Shown here in pieces: positions 24,293 to 33,483 of a DNA stretch of 64,000 nt. A model generated the notes under the pieces. It was not told the origin of the DNA and did no database searches. It was given only the letters and a program-made list of their open reading frames with translations. The stretch's first letter is position 1, and each line of letters begins with the position of its first letter. The stretch comes from Streptomyces sp. NBC_01264 (lineage in GTDB: Bacteria > Actinomycetota > Actinomycetes > Streptomycetales > Streptomycetaceae): contig NZ_JAPEOX010000004.1 of NCBI RefSeq assembly GCF_026340675.1, forward strand, positions 124,001 to 188,000. The letters run 5' to 3'. Both the position numbers and the translations under genes were made by a program.

Positions 24293-25066
24293 ATGACAAA
24301 GCCTGACAGCGGAACAAGGTCGGCCAGTCACCTCCTTCCGGCGCAGAAGAACCTGCCGGACGTACCGAACGTGCGCAACTTCCGGGACGCATGCATTTCC
24401 CCTATGCGGCCCGGGATCCTCTACCGATCCGGTTCTTTGAACCGGCTGACCGCAGTAGGCGCCGGGCGCATACGAGAGCTGGGCGTTCGCACGGTGATCG
24501 ACCTGCGCAGCGGTGTCGAAAGCAACGTCTGGCCCGGGCAGACGCACGGGCTCGACATTGAATGGGTTCCGATTCCGGCGCTGCCTGAACTGGACGCCCT
24601 CAAGGCGATGGGCTTCACCGACTTCTCGGGCTTCGACGGCAAGCCGTGGCCCGTGGACCCCGCCGCCCTGTACCCCTTCATGGCCACCTACGGGGCTCCG
24701 GCGATCGCAGCGCTGATCAAGCGGCTGGCCGAGCCGACCGCGCTGCCGGCGGTCGTGCAGTGCGCCGTGGGCAAGGACCGCACAGGTCTCGCGGTGGCGG
24801 TGATCCAGTCGCTGCTGGGCGCGCCGTGGGACCAGGTCGTCGGGGATTACGTGCGGTCCAACGTCGAGCTGGAGCTGACGGCTGGACCGACGTCCTTCCA
24901 GGACGAGGCGGGGGTCACCCGGTACTCGCACCCGGTCAGTGAGTCCCTGCTGGCCTCGGCGATGGACACGATTCTGACCGGGTTCGGCTCCATCCCCGCC
25001 TACCTGGCACCCCACGGAATCACGGAGGCCGACCTGGAAGCCCTGCGCTCCAACCTGCTCGCCTGA
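24293..25066 (+). CDS. tyrosine-specific protein phosphatase family protein
   Basis: A 257-residue protein of the Y_phosphatase3 type (MptpB-like lipid/protein phosphatases). The P-loop CAVGKDRTG (CxxxxxR) carries the nucleophilic Cys and phosphate-binding Arg. N-terminal family motifs are PNVRNFRDA, RSGSLNRLT and TVIDLRSG. The ATG at 24293 lacks a Shine-Dalgarno sequence, but a -10-like TATTCT lies just upstream; an earlier in-frame start at 24182 would add 37 basic residues with no counterpart in the family. A strong terminator follows. It probably dephosphorylates a protein or phosphorylated small molecule. Confidence 0.88.
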   Translation: MTKPDSGTRSASHLLPAQKNLPDVPNVRNFRDACISPMRPGILYRSGSLNRLTAVGAGRIRELGVRTVIDLRSGVESNVWPGQTHGLDIEWVPIPALPELDALKAMGFTDFSGFDGKPWPVDPAALYPFMATYGAPAIAALIKRLAEPTALPAVVQCAVGKDRTGLAVAVIQSLLGAPWDQVVGDYVRSNVELELTAGPTSFQDEAGVTRYSHPVSESLLASAMDTILTGFGSIPAYLAPHGITEADLEALRSNLLA

Positions 25067-25077
25067 TCAGACCCGCC

Positions 25078-25116
25078 CAGCTGCGCCCGCGATCCGGTGG
25101 ATCGCGGGCGCAGCTG
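25078..25116 (+). terminator. strong 18-bp terminator hairpin
   Basis: CAGCTGCGCCCGCGATCC pairs perfectly with GGATCGCGGGCGCAGCTG across a 3-nt loop, 11 bp after the phosphatase stop. It has no T-tract, which is usual in high-GC actinobacteria. It marks the end of the 18330-25066 block. Confidence 0.85.
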
Positions 25117-25467
25117 CGTGAGCACTCCGGCCGGCGCAGCCGCGCGTCGATGCCACGTCATCCGTTCGGGTGACGTTCGCTACGCGACCCACCGCGTGAA
25201 CGTCGTGCCGCCGACATCGACTCCCAGCATCGCCGCAGGCCACGCCGGTGCGCTTTGATCAATTCCGAAGCCGGAAGTATTGAATTCGATCTTGAGAATG
25301 CCAGACTCTACATGCAGCAGGGCGAGTTGGTCACCCCGGGGCCGCTGCGCAGGGCGGCTCGTATAACATCGCTTGGGTCGCAAGGCGAGCCCTGGTGTCC
25401 TAGCGTGGAAATGTGCTGCCAGTAGACCCATGGGCCGATTCGGGATCAAGGTATGGGAGCGACTTAA
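25117..25467. other. intergenic stretch, lower GC, possible gene remnant on the minus strand
   Basis: 350 bp without a complete gene. The minus strand from about 25330 to 25180 reads LLHVESGILKIEF...GVDVGGTTFTRWVA then stop, with no start codon or ribosome-binding site. The GVDVGGT piece resembles a sugar-kinase phosphate loop but sits at the C-terminus, so it may be chance or a remnant. The upstream region of the kinase at 25468 contains a TAGCGT hexamer (25401-25406) without a clear -35. Confidence 0.3.
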
Positions 25468-26205
25468 ATGACTGATGCGCCTGGTGTTGCGGTCCCACTT
25501 TCCGGCGGACGAATGACCGACGGCGTCGTCCAGGTCGACGATTCTGTGCGCAGACCGGTATCGGATTCTTCGGAATTCGTCGCCACCCTCCTGAAAGTAT
25601 TCGAGCAGCAGGAATTCGACGGCGCCCCGAAATATCTCGGTCAGGCCGACGGTATGGACATTCTGAGCTTTCTCCCGGGTGAAGTTCCGGCGCGTTTCCA
25701 GGTGTGGGAGGACGATCAGGTGGCGGCGGCCGGTGCGCTGCTGAGGGCCATGCACGACGCCACGCGGGGTAGCGCGCTGGCCGGCCGCTCGCCCGTGGTG
25801 TGTCATCACGATGTGGGCCCGAACAACGCCGTTTTCGTCGACGGCCTGCCCACCGCATGGATCGACTTCGACACCTCGGCTCCCGGCTCGCCCCTGGAAG
25901 ACCTCGGATACGCCGCGTGGACGTGGTGCATCGCGTCCAAGTGCACCGTCCCGGTGGAGCGGCAGGCTGAGCAGGTGAAGATCCTCGCCGACGCCTACGG
26001 CATTCAGGGGCCGGAGCGCGGTGCGGTGGTCGACGCCATCTTGGAGCGGCAGGCGCGCAACGCCCGGTTCTGGGCGGAGCTGATGGCCTCGCCCGACACC
26101 GCGCCCGCCGAGCCCGAGGTGCTGGCCTCCCGGATCGAGTGGAGCCGCCGCGAGTTCGCGTTCACCGCATCGAACCGGTCGGTGTTCGAGGACGCTCTGG
26201 CCTGA
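25468..26205 (+). CDS. phosphotransferase (APH-fold kinase)
   Basis: A 245-residue APH/choline-kinase-fold enzyme with an intact catalytic loop CHHDVGPNNAVF (H-D-x4-N) and metal motif AWIDFDTSAPGSPLED. This contrasts with the altered site of the protein at 18470. The GGGAG site 8 bp before the ATG fixes the start. The N-terminal lobe is short, as in streptomycete trifolitoxin-immunity-like kinases (DSSEFVATLLKVFE, DILSFLPGEVP). It is monocistronic and convergent with the IPNS-like gene. A role in self-protection by phosphorylation is possible. Confidence 0.83.
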   Translation: MTDAPGVAVPLSGGRMTDGVVQVDDSVRRPVSDSSEFVATLLKVFEQQEFDGAPKYLGQADGMDILSFLPGEVPARFQVWEDDQVAAAGALLRAMHDATRGSALAGRSPVVCHHDVGPNNAVFVDGLPTAWIDFDTSAPGSPLEDLGYAAWTWCIASKCTVPVERQAEQVKILADAYGIQGPERGAVVDAILERQARNARFWAELMASPDTAPAEPEVLASRIEWSRREFAFTASNRSVFEDALA

Positions 26206-26220
26206 GCCGGCACTTCGTGC

Positions 26221-27045
26221 TCAGACGGTGGGCGGGGCCAGGACCGGCGCCGGGGGCAGTCCGAACATCGAGCCGCTGGTCCGTGCCAGTGCCGCGACGT
26301 CCACGGCTTCGCCCCCTTCCGTGGTGTAGGGGGAGATGTTCCGGTCCAGCCTGGGGTTGACCAGGAAGAGTGTGGTGATGCGCCGCTCCAGCTGGTGGTT
26401 GCGGACCTGGTGGTAGAGCGGCGGGATCCGGCCGGCGGTCATCGCGGTGAGCACGCTGCCGGGCATGACGAGCAGGCGGCCGTCACCGACGGCCGCCTGC
26501 TTCATCTCCCCGTCGGTCTCGATCTCCAGTCCGGGGCCGTCGGAGGTGGCGAGGGTGAACAGGTGGCCGTCCTCGTGGCGGTCCTGGAGCAGGTCCCGCT
26601 CGGGTTCCCGGAGGTACCAGTTGATCTCCAGGTAGGACGAGGTGCGGAACTGCAGGTCGTCGCGGTAGCCGAAGTGGTCGGCCAGGCCGGTCAGCACCTG
26701 GTCGGCGGCGTCGGCGGCGACCCGCCAGTACGCGCCCAGGGCTTTGAGGAACGGGGCGACGGAGTCGGCCTCGTGCCCGGGAACCCTGGCCGGGTCGTTC
26801 GCCCAGTAGGTGAACGAGCTGTTCATGTCGGGCCGTTCGGGACTGACGGAGTACTGGCGTCCGTAGGGCCGGTAGCCGAAGTTGAAGTCGCCGCTGCCGT
26901 GCCGGAGCTTGGTCTCCTCGTCCTGGCTGAAGAACCGAGCCGCGTGGGTGCGCAGCTCCGCGAGGGCCTCGGCGTCTGCAGCGGGCAGCGGAATCGTCGC
27001 GTGGCCGCGGTCGAGGAGGTCGCGGGCCGGGCTGGTGAGGGACAT
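26221..27045 (-). CDS. isopenicillin-N-synthase-like Fe(II)/2OG oxygenase
   Basis: A 274-residue member of the IPNS/2OG-Fe(II) oxygenase family, last gene of the minus-strand NRPS operon. The metal triad reads HED (in RHEDGHLFTL) and the distal His in YHQVRNH; the 2OG-binding Arg lies in the following RRITTLF. It has no long N-terminal DIOX domain beyond about 100 residues (ARFFSQDEETK). It probably hydroxylates, desaturates or cyclises the peptide product after assembly. It starts 30 bp after the urease alpha-like stop. Confidence 0.85.
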   Translation of the reverse strand: MSLTSPARDLLDRGHATIPLPAADAEALAELRTHAARFFSQDEETKLRHGSGDFNFGYRPYGRQYSVSPERPDMNSSFTYWANDPARVPGHEADSVAPFLKALGAYWRVAADAADQVLTGLADHFGYRDDLQFRTSSYLEINWYLREPERDLLQDRHEDGHLFTLATSDGPGLEIETDGEMKQAAVGDGRLLVMPGSVLTAMTAGRIPPLYHQVRNHQLERRITTLFLVNPRLDRNISPYTTEGGEAVDVAALARTSGSMFGLPPAPVLAPPTV

Positions 27046-27075
27046 GCGGGCGCTCCTGGGTGTCTCGGGCCTGGG

Positions 27076-28749
27076 TTACAGGAAGTAGAGCTGGCTGAGG
27101 GCGGTGGCCTGGGCGGGCGGAGAGCTGATGGGGTCGCCGTCGAGGGTGACCTGCCCGGTGCCCGGGTGGACGCGGACGTCGCTGAGCCGGTCGTTGCGGA
27201 GCATGGTGGCCAGGCCGATCGTGCGGGTGTCGCGGACGGCGACGCGGCGGCGCCGGGTCGGCAGGGTGTCGGTGCCGCTGTCGTGCGCGGACCGGCTGAC
27301 GAAGGCGACGGACAGGTCGGCCGCGGTTGCCCCGTACGCGCCGACCTGCGGCCCGAGGACGAGGGGCTGGCTCGTCTCGGTGGAGGCGTTGGGGTCGCCG
27401 GTGACGCCCCAGGCGGGGTAGCCGGCCTTGAGGACGAGCTGCGGCTTGGCACCGAAGTAGGCCGGGTTCCACAGCACGATGTCCGCGAGGCGGCCAGGGG
27501 TGAGCGCGCCGACCTCGTGGGCCATGCCGTGGGCGATGGCCGGGTTGATGGTCAGCTTGGCGATGTAGCGCAGGACGCGTTCGTTGTCGTCACCGCCCGG
27601 CTCGGGGTCCAGGGCGCGCATTTTGGCGGCGATCGCGAAGGTGCGGCGGACGGTCTCCCCAATGCGGCCCATGGCCTGGGAGTCGGAAGAGGTGATGGGG
27701 ATGACCCCGAGGTCATGGAGGACGTCCTCGGCGCCGAGCGTGCCGGTGCGGATCCGATCGTGGGCCATCCGCCGACAGTCGGGGTCGTCCGGGTCGAGCC
27801 GGTGGACGGTGGCGATCATGTTCAGGTGCTCGGCGGCGGTGTCGCGGGTGTAGGGCAGGCTCGGGTTGGTGGAAGACCCGATGATGTTCGCCAGGCCGGC
27901 CAGCTGCAGGACGTTCGGGGCGTGGCCGCCGCCGCAGCCCTCGACGTGGAAGGCGTGCAGGGTGCGGCCGCCGATGACCGCGAGGGTGTCCTGGACGAAC
28001 ATGGCCTCGTTGAGGGTATCGCTGTGCAGCGCGACCTGGACGTCGTGGTCGTCGGCGACGGTCAGGGCGGTGTCCAGGGCGCGGGCGTGGGCGCCCATGT
28101 CCTCGTGGACCTTGAACCCGGAGGCGCCGCCCTGCTCCAGGGCGCGCAGCAGCGGGTCCGGGTGGGATGAGGAGCCGCGGGCCAGCATGGCGATGTTGAC
28201 CGGGAAGGCGTCGAAGGCGCGCAGTGCGTGGCGTAGTTCGGCGGGGCTGGTGACGCCGCAGCCCCAGGTCGGGCCGAAGTTCTGGGAGACGATCGTGGTG
28301 ACCCCGGAGGCGAGGGCGGCGCCCATGATGCCGGGTGAGCAGAGGTGGACGTGGGTGTCGACGATGCCGGGGGTGGCGATGAGGCCCTCGCCGGGGATGA
28401 CGGTGGTGCCGGTGCCCGCGAGGACGTCGACGCCTTCCAGGGTGTCGGGGTTACCGGCGCGGCCGACGGCGGCGATGCGTCCGTCCTTGATGCCGATCGA
28501 GGCCTTGCGGATGCCGAGGACGGGGTCGACGAGCAGGACGTTGCTGACGATCAGGTCGCAGGTCCGGTCGGTGAGGCGGGCCTGGTAGTGGATGCCGTCG
28601 CGGCCGGTCTTGGCGTAGCCGACCAGGAACTCCTCGCCCCGGCGTTGGGCGTCGGCTTCGACGCGCAGGGTCAGGCCGGTGTCGGCCAGGCAGACGCGGT
28701 CGCCGGTGGTGGGGCCGTGCTGCTGCGCGTAGGTGAGGTGGCTGCTCAC
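27076..28749 (-). CDS. ureC: urease alpha subunit (UreC), flap Cys replaced by Val
   Basis: A 557-residue urease alpha-type amidohydrolase. The nickel site is intact: HVH in DTHVHLCSPG, the carbamylated Lys in GFKVHEDMG, ALHSDTLNE, EGCGGGHAPN, and the Asp in SSDSQAMGR. The mobile flap, which in Klebsiella urease reads MVCHHLDP with the active-site Cys, reads TVHRLDP here, so the Cys is Val and the second flap His is Arg. No accessory genes (ureDEFG) occur in the window. Its start overlaps the ureAB stop (GTGA). Streptomyces often carry a second, accessory-free ureAB-C pair. Here it sits inside an NRPS operon, so a urea or ureido/carbamoyl substrate from tailoring is possible. Confidence 0.9.
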   Translation of the reverse strand: MSSHLTYAQQHGPTTGDRVCLADTGLTLRVEADAQRRGEEFLVGYAKTGRDGIHYQARLTDRTCDLIVSNVLLVDPVLGIRKASIGIKDGRIAAVGRAGNPDTLEGVDVLAGTGTTVIPGEGLIATPGIVDTHVHLCSPGIMGAALASGVTTIVSQNFGPTWGCGVTSPAELRHALRAFDAFPVNIAMLARGSSSHPDPLLRALEQGGASGFKVHEDMGAHARALDTALTVADDHDVQVALHSDTLNEAMFVQDTLAVIGGRTLHAFHVEGCGGGHAPNVLQLAGLANIIGSSTNPSLPYTRDTAAEHLNMIATVHRLDPDDPDCRRMAHDRIRTGTLGAEDVLHDLGVIPITSSDSQAMGRIGETVRRTFAIAAKMRALDPEPGGDDNERVLRYIAKLTINPAIAHGMAHEVGALTPGRLADIVLWNPAYFGAKPQLVLKAGYPAWGVTGDPNASTETSQPLVLGPQVGAYGATAADLSVAFVSRSAHDSGTDTLPTRRRRVAVRDTRTIGLATMLRNDRLSDVRVHPGTGQVTLDGDPISSPPAQATALSQLYFL

Positions 28750-29456
28750 AGGTCGCCTTCCTGATCGGTGGTGGGGCCGGTGTCGAGGTAGCCGGCGACG
28801 TGGGCGCGGGTGAGCGCGGTCTCGCGTGCTCCGGGGGCGTCCAGGGGGCCGTCGACCAGGCCGGCGAAGCCGATGACGACTCGGTCGCCGCCGATCGGGG
28901 TCAGCTCGACCTGCTGGGTGGTGCCGGGTTCGAAGCGGGTGCTGGCGCCGACGGGCAGGGCGAGGTGGCGGCCGTAGGCGGCACGGCGGTCGAAGGCCAG
29001 GGCGCGGTTGGCCTCGAAGAAGTGGAAGTGCGAGGTGACGGTGACCGGCACGTCGGCGGTGTTGGTGACCTCGACCCGCACGACGTCGGCCAGCTCGGGC
29101 GGCGGCTGGTCGGCGGGCAGGACGGCACCGGGGGCATGGGCCGGGTCGGCGGGCGGCCCGAGGGGGTGGGTGATGACGATGAGCTTGGAGCCGTCGGCGA
29201 AGACGGCCTCGACCTGGATCTCGGTCAGGATGCCCGGCACCTCGGGCAGCACGTCCGCGGCGGTGAGGGCCGCGCGCCCGGCGGCGACCGCGTCCCCGAG
29301 CCGGCCGCCGTCCCGGGCGGCCTCGCACGCGGCGTGCGCGATCAGCGCGGTCGCCTCGGGCACGTTGAGCTTCACGCCGCGCTGGTGGCGCTCGCGAGCC
29401 AGCAGGGTGGCCGTGTACAGCAGCAGCCGTCCCTGCTCGGCGGGGGTCAGGTGCAC
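28746..29456 (-). CDS. ureAB: urease gamma-beta fusion (UreAB)
   Basis: A 236-residue protein that fuses the urease gamma subunit (residues 1 to about 100: LTPAEQGRLLLYTATLLARE, LNVPEATALIAHAACEAARDG, VPGILTEIQVEAVFADG) to the beta subunit (DVVRVEVTNTADVPVTVTSH, HFFEANRALAFDRRAAYG, RFEPGTTQQVELTPIGGDR). It starts at GTG and has the usual structural role around the alpha active site. The 31-bp gap to the radical SAM gene and the GTGA overlap with ureC place both in the NRPS operon. Confidence 0.92.
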   Translation of the reverse strand: MHLTPAEQGRLLLYTATLLARERHQRGVKLNVPEATALIAHAACEAARDGGRLGDAVAAGRAALTAADVLPEVPGILTEIQVEAVFADGSKLIVITHPLGPPADPAHAPGAVLPADQPPPELADVVRVEVTNTADVPVTVTSHFHFFEANRALAFDRRAAYGRHLALPVGASTRFEPGTTQQVELTPIGGDRVVIGFAGLVDGPLDAPGARETALTRAHVAGYLDTGPTTDQEGDL

Positions 29457-29487
29457 GGCGTCTCCTTCCGGACGGGGGCGGTCGGAT

Positions 29488-31074
29488 TCATTCGCCGATG
29501 ACCACGCCGCACGCCTTGGCGTGGGAGCGGATCGTGGCGCGGGCCTGGGCGAGGTCGTCGAAGGTGATCTCGGGCATCAGCGCGAGGGTGTAGTCCCGCA
29601 TCGCGTCCTCCGGCATCACCACGTCCTGGTGCGCCCAGCGGGCCGAGACGGCGGCGAGGGTGGCGTCGTCGGCGACCGTGAGGCCGAGCTTCGCGGCGGC
29701 CTGCCGGGCGGCGTCGGGGGTGGTGAGGTAGGTGTAGTCGCGGGCGCCGGGCTGCGGGGAGAGCACCTCCGCGTCGATCGCCGAGAACACGCCGTGCTTG
29801 CCGCCTTCGGTGATCAGGGCCAGGATCCGCTCGAGGTTCTCGGTCAGCAGGGCCCGGGTCATGCCGATGTGGCCGACGACGAAACCGGCGCGGATCAGCA
29901 TGCCGTGGTCGCGGGCGACCGTGATCGCCTCCGAGTTGAGCTCGTACAGCTTCTCGGCCTCCGCGAGGACGTTGCGGCGGCGGCCGCCGACCGGCTTGTT
30001 CATCGCGGCAAGGGATGTCGCGGCGCCGGCGTCCATGCCGATCATGATCTGGCGCACTCCGAGAGAGGTGAGCAGCGCGGTCTTGCGGGGGTCGGCGATG
30101 CCGTCGGCGCGGCCGTACCCGACCAGGAGGGGCCGCTCGTCCTCGCTGAGGGCGGACCACCAGGCGGGGGCGTTCGCGGCCATGCCGGTCAGCAGCTGGG
30201 CGAACGTCAGGGGCAGTTCGTCGGCGGTCAGGTAGTGGTAGTCGTAGCCGGCGTTCCAGGCAGCCTCGATGGCGGCCCACGCCTGAGCGGGGGTGAGCTG
30301 GTTGCGCCACAGCTGTCCGGGGTGGATGGAGCAGAAGGAGCAGGCGTCGTCGGCGGCGAACTTCACGCAGCCGCGGCCGATGTCGACCGGCATGCCGGCC
30401 GTGACGGTTCGGCCGAGAAGTTCGTGGATCCGCGGGGCGATCCGGTGGCCGAACTGCCGGGTGTACAGCGGCGTCTGGGGGAAGGCCCGGTCCACCAGGG
30501 TGTAGTCGTAGCCGGAGAACACCGGCTCGGCCCGCGAAGGGGTGGCGTGGACGAGGCCGTCGGCGCGGTACACCAGACCGGGGAACGCCGTCGGGTCGAT
30601 CGGCGCCGCGGCCCGCAGGGCGCCGATCAGGTCGGTGAAGGGCCCCACGACCTCGTTGCCGACGAATCCGTAGTCCAGGCTGGGGGACGCGTTCATGCAC
30701 GCCGTGGCCAGGGAGCTGAAGTGGTCGTTGCCCGCGACGGTGGTGATCCGGGCGTCGGTGTCCTTGGCGTGCCGGGCGATCAGGACGCCGGCCTCGTAGT
30801 TCGCGGTCAGCATGCCCAGGCAGACCGCCAGGATCCGGTCGGCGTGGGCGGTGATGTACTCCAGGACGTCGTCCAGGGGCGTGATCGTGCCGTCGACGTA
30901 GACCGGCTCCAGGGCGGGATTCGTCGCCAGCGAGGAGACGAGGGACAGCGCGCCCAGGCACAGAAAGTCCGACCAGTCGGAGTGCTCCTCGGGGCGGGTG
31001 ACGGTCAGCAGCCGGCCGGTGATAACGGTGTTGGAGTTCGGCGGGACGACGACCAGGACAAGATCACGGGGCAT
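29488..31074 (-). CDS. B12-binding-type radical SAM enzyme with CX8CX2C cluster motif
   Basis: A 528-residue protein. The N-terminal about 190 residues have the alternating pattern of a cobalamin-binding Rossmann domain (ILAVCLGMLTANYEAGVLI, ARITTVAGNDHFSSL). The radical SAM domain follows, with GRGCVKFAADDACSFCSIHP. Its cluster cysteines are spaced CX8CX2C instead of CX3CX2C, with an aromatic residue before the last Cys as expected. Later RSAM motifs include LLVGYGRADG and IMIGMDAG. Such enzymes methylate unactivated carbons or rearrange skeletons, so it is probably a tailoring enzyme for the thiazole peptide. The ATG at 31074 is preceded only by a weak site. Confidence 0.78.
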   Translation of the reverse strand: MPRDLVLVVVPPNSNTVITGRLLTVTRPEEHSDWSDFLCLGALSLVSSLATNPALEPVYVDGTITPLDDVLEYITAHADRILAVCLGMLTANYEAGVLIARHAKDTDARITTVAGNDHFSSLATACMNASPSLDYGFVGNEVVGPFTDLIGALRAAAPIDPTAFPGLVYRADGLVHATPSRAEPVFSGYDYTLVDRAFPQTPLYTRQFGHRIAPRIHELLGRTVTAGMPVDIGRGCVKFAADDACSFCSIHPGQLWRNQLTPAQAWAAIEAAWNAGYDYHYLTADELPLTFAQLLTGMAANAPAWWSALSEDERPLLVGYGRADGIADPRKTALLTSLGVRQIMIGMDAGAATSLAAMNKPVGGRRRNVLAEAEKLYELNSEAITVARDHGMLIRAGFVVGHIGMTRALLTENLERILALITEGGKHGVFSAIDAEVLSPQPGARDYTYLTTPDAARQAAAKLGLTVADDATLAAVSARWAHQDVVMPEDAMRDYTLALMPEITFDDLAQARATIRSHAKACGVVIGE

Positions 31075-31139
31075 GGCGGTCTGCTCTCTGCAGGGTCGGG
31101 GGCGCGCCCGGCGGGGCGCGCGGATCACGGGTGGCCGGC

Positions 31140-32069
31140 CTACGGCTGAAGCTGCGGCCAGCGGTCGGACAGAGACTTCGCGAGGTGGTGCATGGCGGCG
31201 GCTGAGCGCCCGGCGGGCAGGCGGCGGTGCTCCCGTTGCCAGCGGTGGCGGCGCAGCGCGACGAGCACGGCCGCGTACAGGGCCGCGTCGCGCACCAGGT
31301 CGCCGTTCAGCGCGGCTGTGCTGCCCTGCTGGTAGCCGGCCAGGAGGTGGCGGGCGCGTCGGGGGGAGAATCCGCGCCGGCCGCACAGGCCGAGCAGCGC
31401 CATCCCCACGTCCAAGTGGGGCAAGTCCAGCGAGCCGTCCTCCCAGTCGAGGAAGACCAGGCTCCGGCCGCCGCGGACGACGATGTTGTCCGGGAACAGA
31501 TCGCCGTGGACCGGAACATGGGGGCCGTCGTGCTCGGTGACGTGGCCGACGGCGTGCCAGGTGGAGCGCGCCCACTGGGCGAACGGCCCGTCGGGCAGCG
31601 TGGCGAGGGTGTCGGCGTCGTCGCCGTGCAGTCGCAGGTGCGGGGGCAGCGCATTGTCGAAGCCGGCCGCCGCGGTGCGGTGCACCCGCCCGAGGAGGAG
31701 CCCGGCCTCGTGGACCAGGCGGACCGGTAGCCGGGCGGGGCTGCGCCCGTCGACGAAGTCGCAGACGATGACCGGCCGGCCGCGGTGGCGGGTGACCCAG
31801 CCGCCGGCGCGCAGCGGCCGCAGCCGCGGTGCCGGGGCGCCGGTGAGCTCCAGGTGACGCAGGAAGCGTGCGTACTCCTCGGCCTGCGCCGGCGACTTCT
31901 TGTTCAGCACGGTCACCACGACCGTGCCGGTGGCCGTCTGCGCCTTGAGGTGGGCGTTCTCCATTCCGCCCGGCAGAGGTCGTGCCCGGCGCAGCGTCAG
32001 GCCGTACGCGTCGAGCAGCTCGGCGGCGTCCAGCTCGGAGAGCGGCTCCGCTGCCGCAGCGGTGCTCAC
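31140..32069 (-). CDS. phosphotransferase (APH/homoserine-kinase-II fold)
   Basis: A 309-residue kinase of the APH family with an intact catalytic loop VHGDLFPDNIVV (HGDxxxxN) and metal motif VFLDWEDGSLD. The N-terminal lobe (LPGGMENAHLKAQTATG, VVVTVLNKK) resembles ThrB-type homoserine kinases. Its GTG start overlaps the stop of the lone condensation domain (GTGA). It could phosphorylate a hydroxyl of the pathway product, for example the glyceryl unit, or provide protection by reversible phosphorylation. Confidence 0.85.
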   Translation of the reverse strand: MSTAAAAEPLSELDAAELLDAYGLTLRRARPLPGGMENAHLKAQTATGTVVVTVLNKKSPAQAEEYARFLRHLELTGAPAPRLRPLRAGGWVTRHRGRPVIVCDFVDGRSPARLPVRLVHEAGLLLGRVHRTAAAGFDNALPPHLRLHGDDADTLATLPDGPFAQWARSTWHAVGHVTEHDGPHVPVHGDLFPDNIVVRGGRSLVFLDWEDGSLDLPHLDVGMALLGLCGRRGFSPRRARHLLAGYQQGSTAALNGDLVRDAALYAAVLVALRRHRWQREHRRLPAGRSAAAMHHLAKSLSDRWPQLQP

Positions 32070-33483
32070 CGGGCCTCCGGCCGGGGCGTAGGCAGGGTAG
32101 CGGTGATGTCGGCGAGGGTGGTGCGGGGGTTGGTGACGGCGCGCAGCGCCTGGTCGAGGCCGGTGAGCGTGGCCTTGATGGCGGGCCGGGTGGCGGTGTC
32201 GGTGCGCCAGGTCAGCGTTCCGGCCAGATGGCCGGCGTGCTCGTCCAGGACCCAGCGCTGCTCGATGCTGGTCGGCGCGAGGCGGGGGCCGACCCGCTCC
32301 AGGTCGACGTCCTGGCAGTGCAGGCCGTCCAGGGTCAGCGAGGTGGTGCGCATCGTGTTGAGCGCGAGCGTGACCCGGTACAGCGGGCCCGGCCCGAGGG
32401 CGCCGGTGTCGCGCAGGTCCTGGTAGAGGTCCTGGATGGGCAGGGCCTGGTGCTCGATGGCCTCGGTGACGGCGGTGTTCGCCTGCGTCACCAGATCCCC
32501 GGCGGTCATCGTCGGGTCGACGTGCAGTCGGATCACGGCGGTGTTCACGAAGTAGCCGATCAGGTGCTCGGCTCCGGGCCGGGCCCGGTTGGAGATCATC
32601 ATGCCGATCCGCACGTCCCGCTCGCCGTCGGCGTGGTGGAGGACCAGGGCGAGCGCGGCGAGGAACGGTCCGGCCACGCCGCCGCGCTGCGCGCTGGTGG
32701 CCGCGGTCTCGCGCAGGCTCCGGACGAGGTCGGCAGGCACGAGGACCGGGTCGCCGTCCACCCGGCTGAGGCCGTCGGCCGGTGGCTCGGCCCGGTGGCC
32801 GGGCAGTGGCGGGGCGAGTCGGCGGCGCCAGTAGGCGAGCTGGCGCTGCTCCTCGGGGCCGCCGCGCTCGGCGCGCATCTGCCGGCTGTGGGCGGCGAAG
32901 CTGCGGGGGATGGCGGGCAGGTCCGCGTCCCGCCCGGCCCGGGCGGCGTTGTAGAGCTCGGACAGGTCGCGGTAGAGGACGCCGATGGACCAGCCGTCGC
33001 TGACGGCGTGGTGGATCTGCAGCAGCAGGACGTGCCTCTCCTGGTCCAGGCGTAGCAGGTGGACTCGGAAGAGCGGGTCGTGGCGGGGGTCGACCAGCTG
33101 GGCCGGGGCGTGGCGCAGCAGTTCCTCGGCCGTGGGGAACTCCTGCCCGGCCGCGAGGTCGAGCGCCCCGAGGCTCATCGGGTTCGGGGCGCGGTCGGTG
33201 ACGAGCTGGACGGGCGCGCCATCGGGCCGCCGGCGGAAGGTGGTGCGCAGCGCGGACTGCCGGGCCACGAGCGCGGTGACGGCGCGCCGGAGTGCGGCGA
33301 TGTCCAGGGGGCCGTCGATGCGGATGGCGCCGGTGTCGATCGGGCGCAGCGGGGTCGGCGTGCCCGGAGTGGGCCAGGAGCCGTCGGGTAGGACGAACTC
33401 GGCGTCGAACAGGCGCTCCTGGCCGGGTGAGAGCGGCGCGATGTCGGTGACGAGCGAGGGCTCGCCGGCGGCGGTGGTCGCGG

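Noticed and set aside
25180..25809. 209-codon minus-strand ORF
   Set aside because: Most of it is antisense to the kinase at 25468; only the tail is outside, kept as a low-interest remnant.
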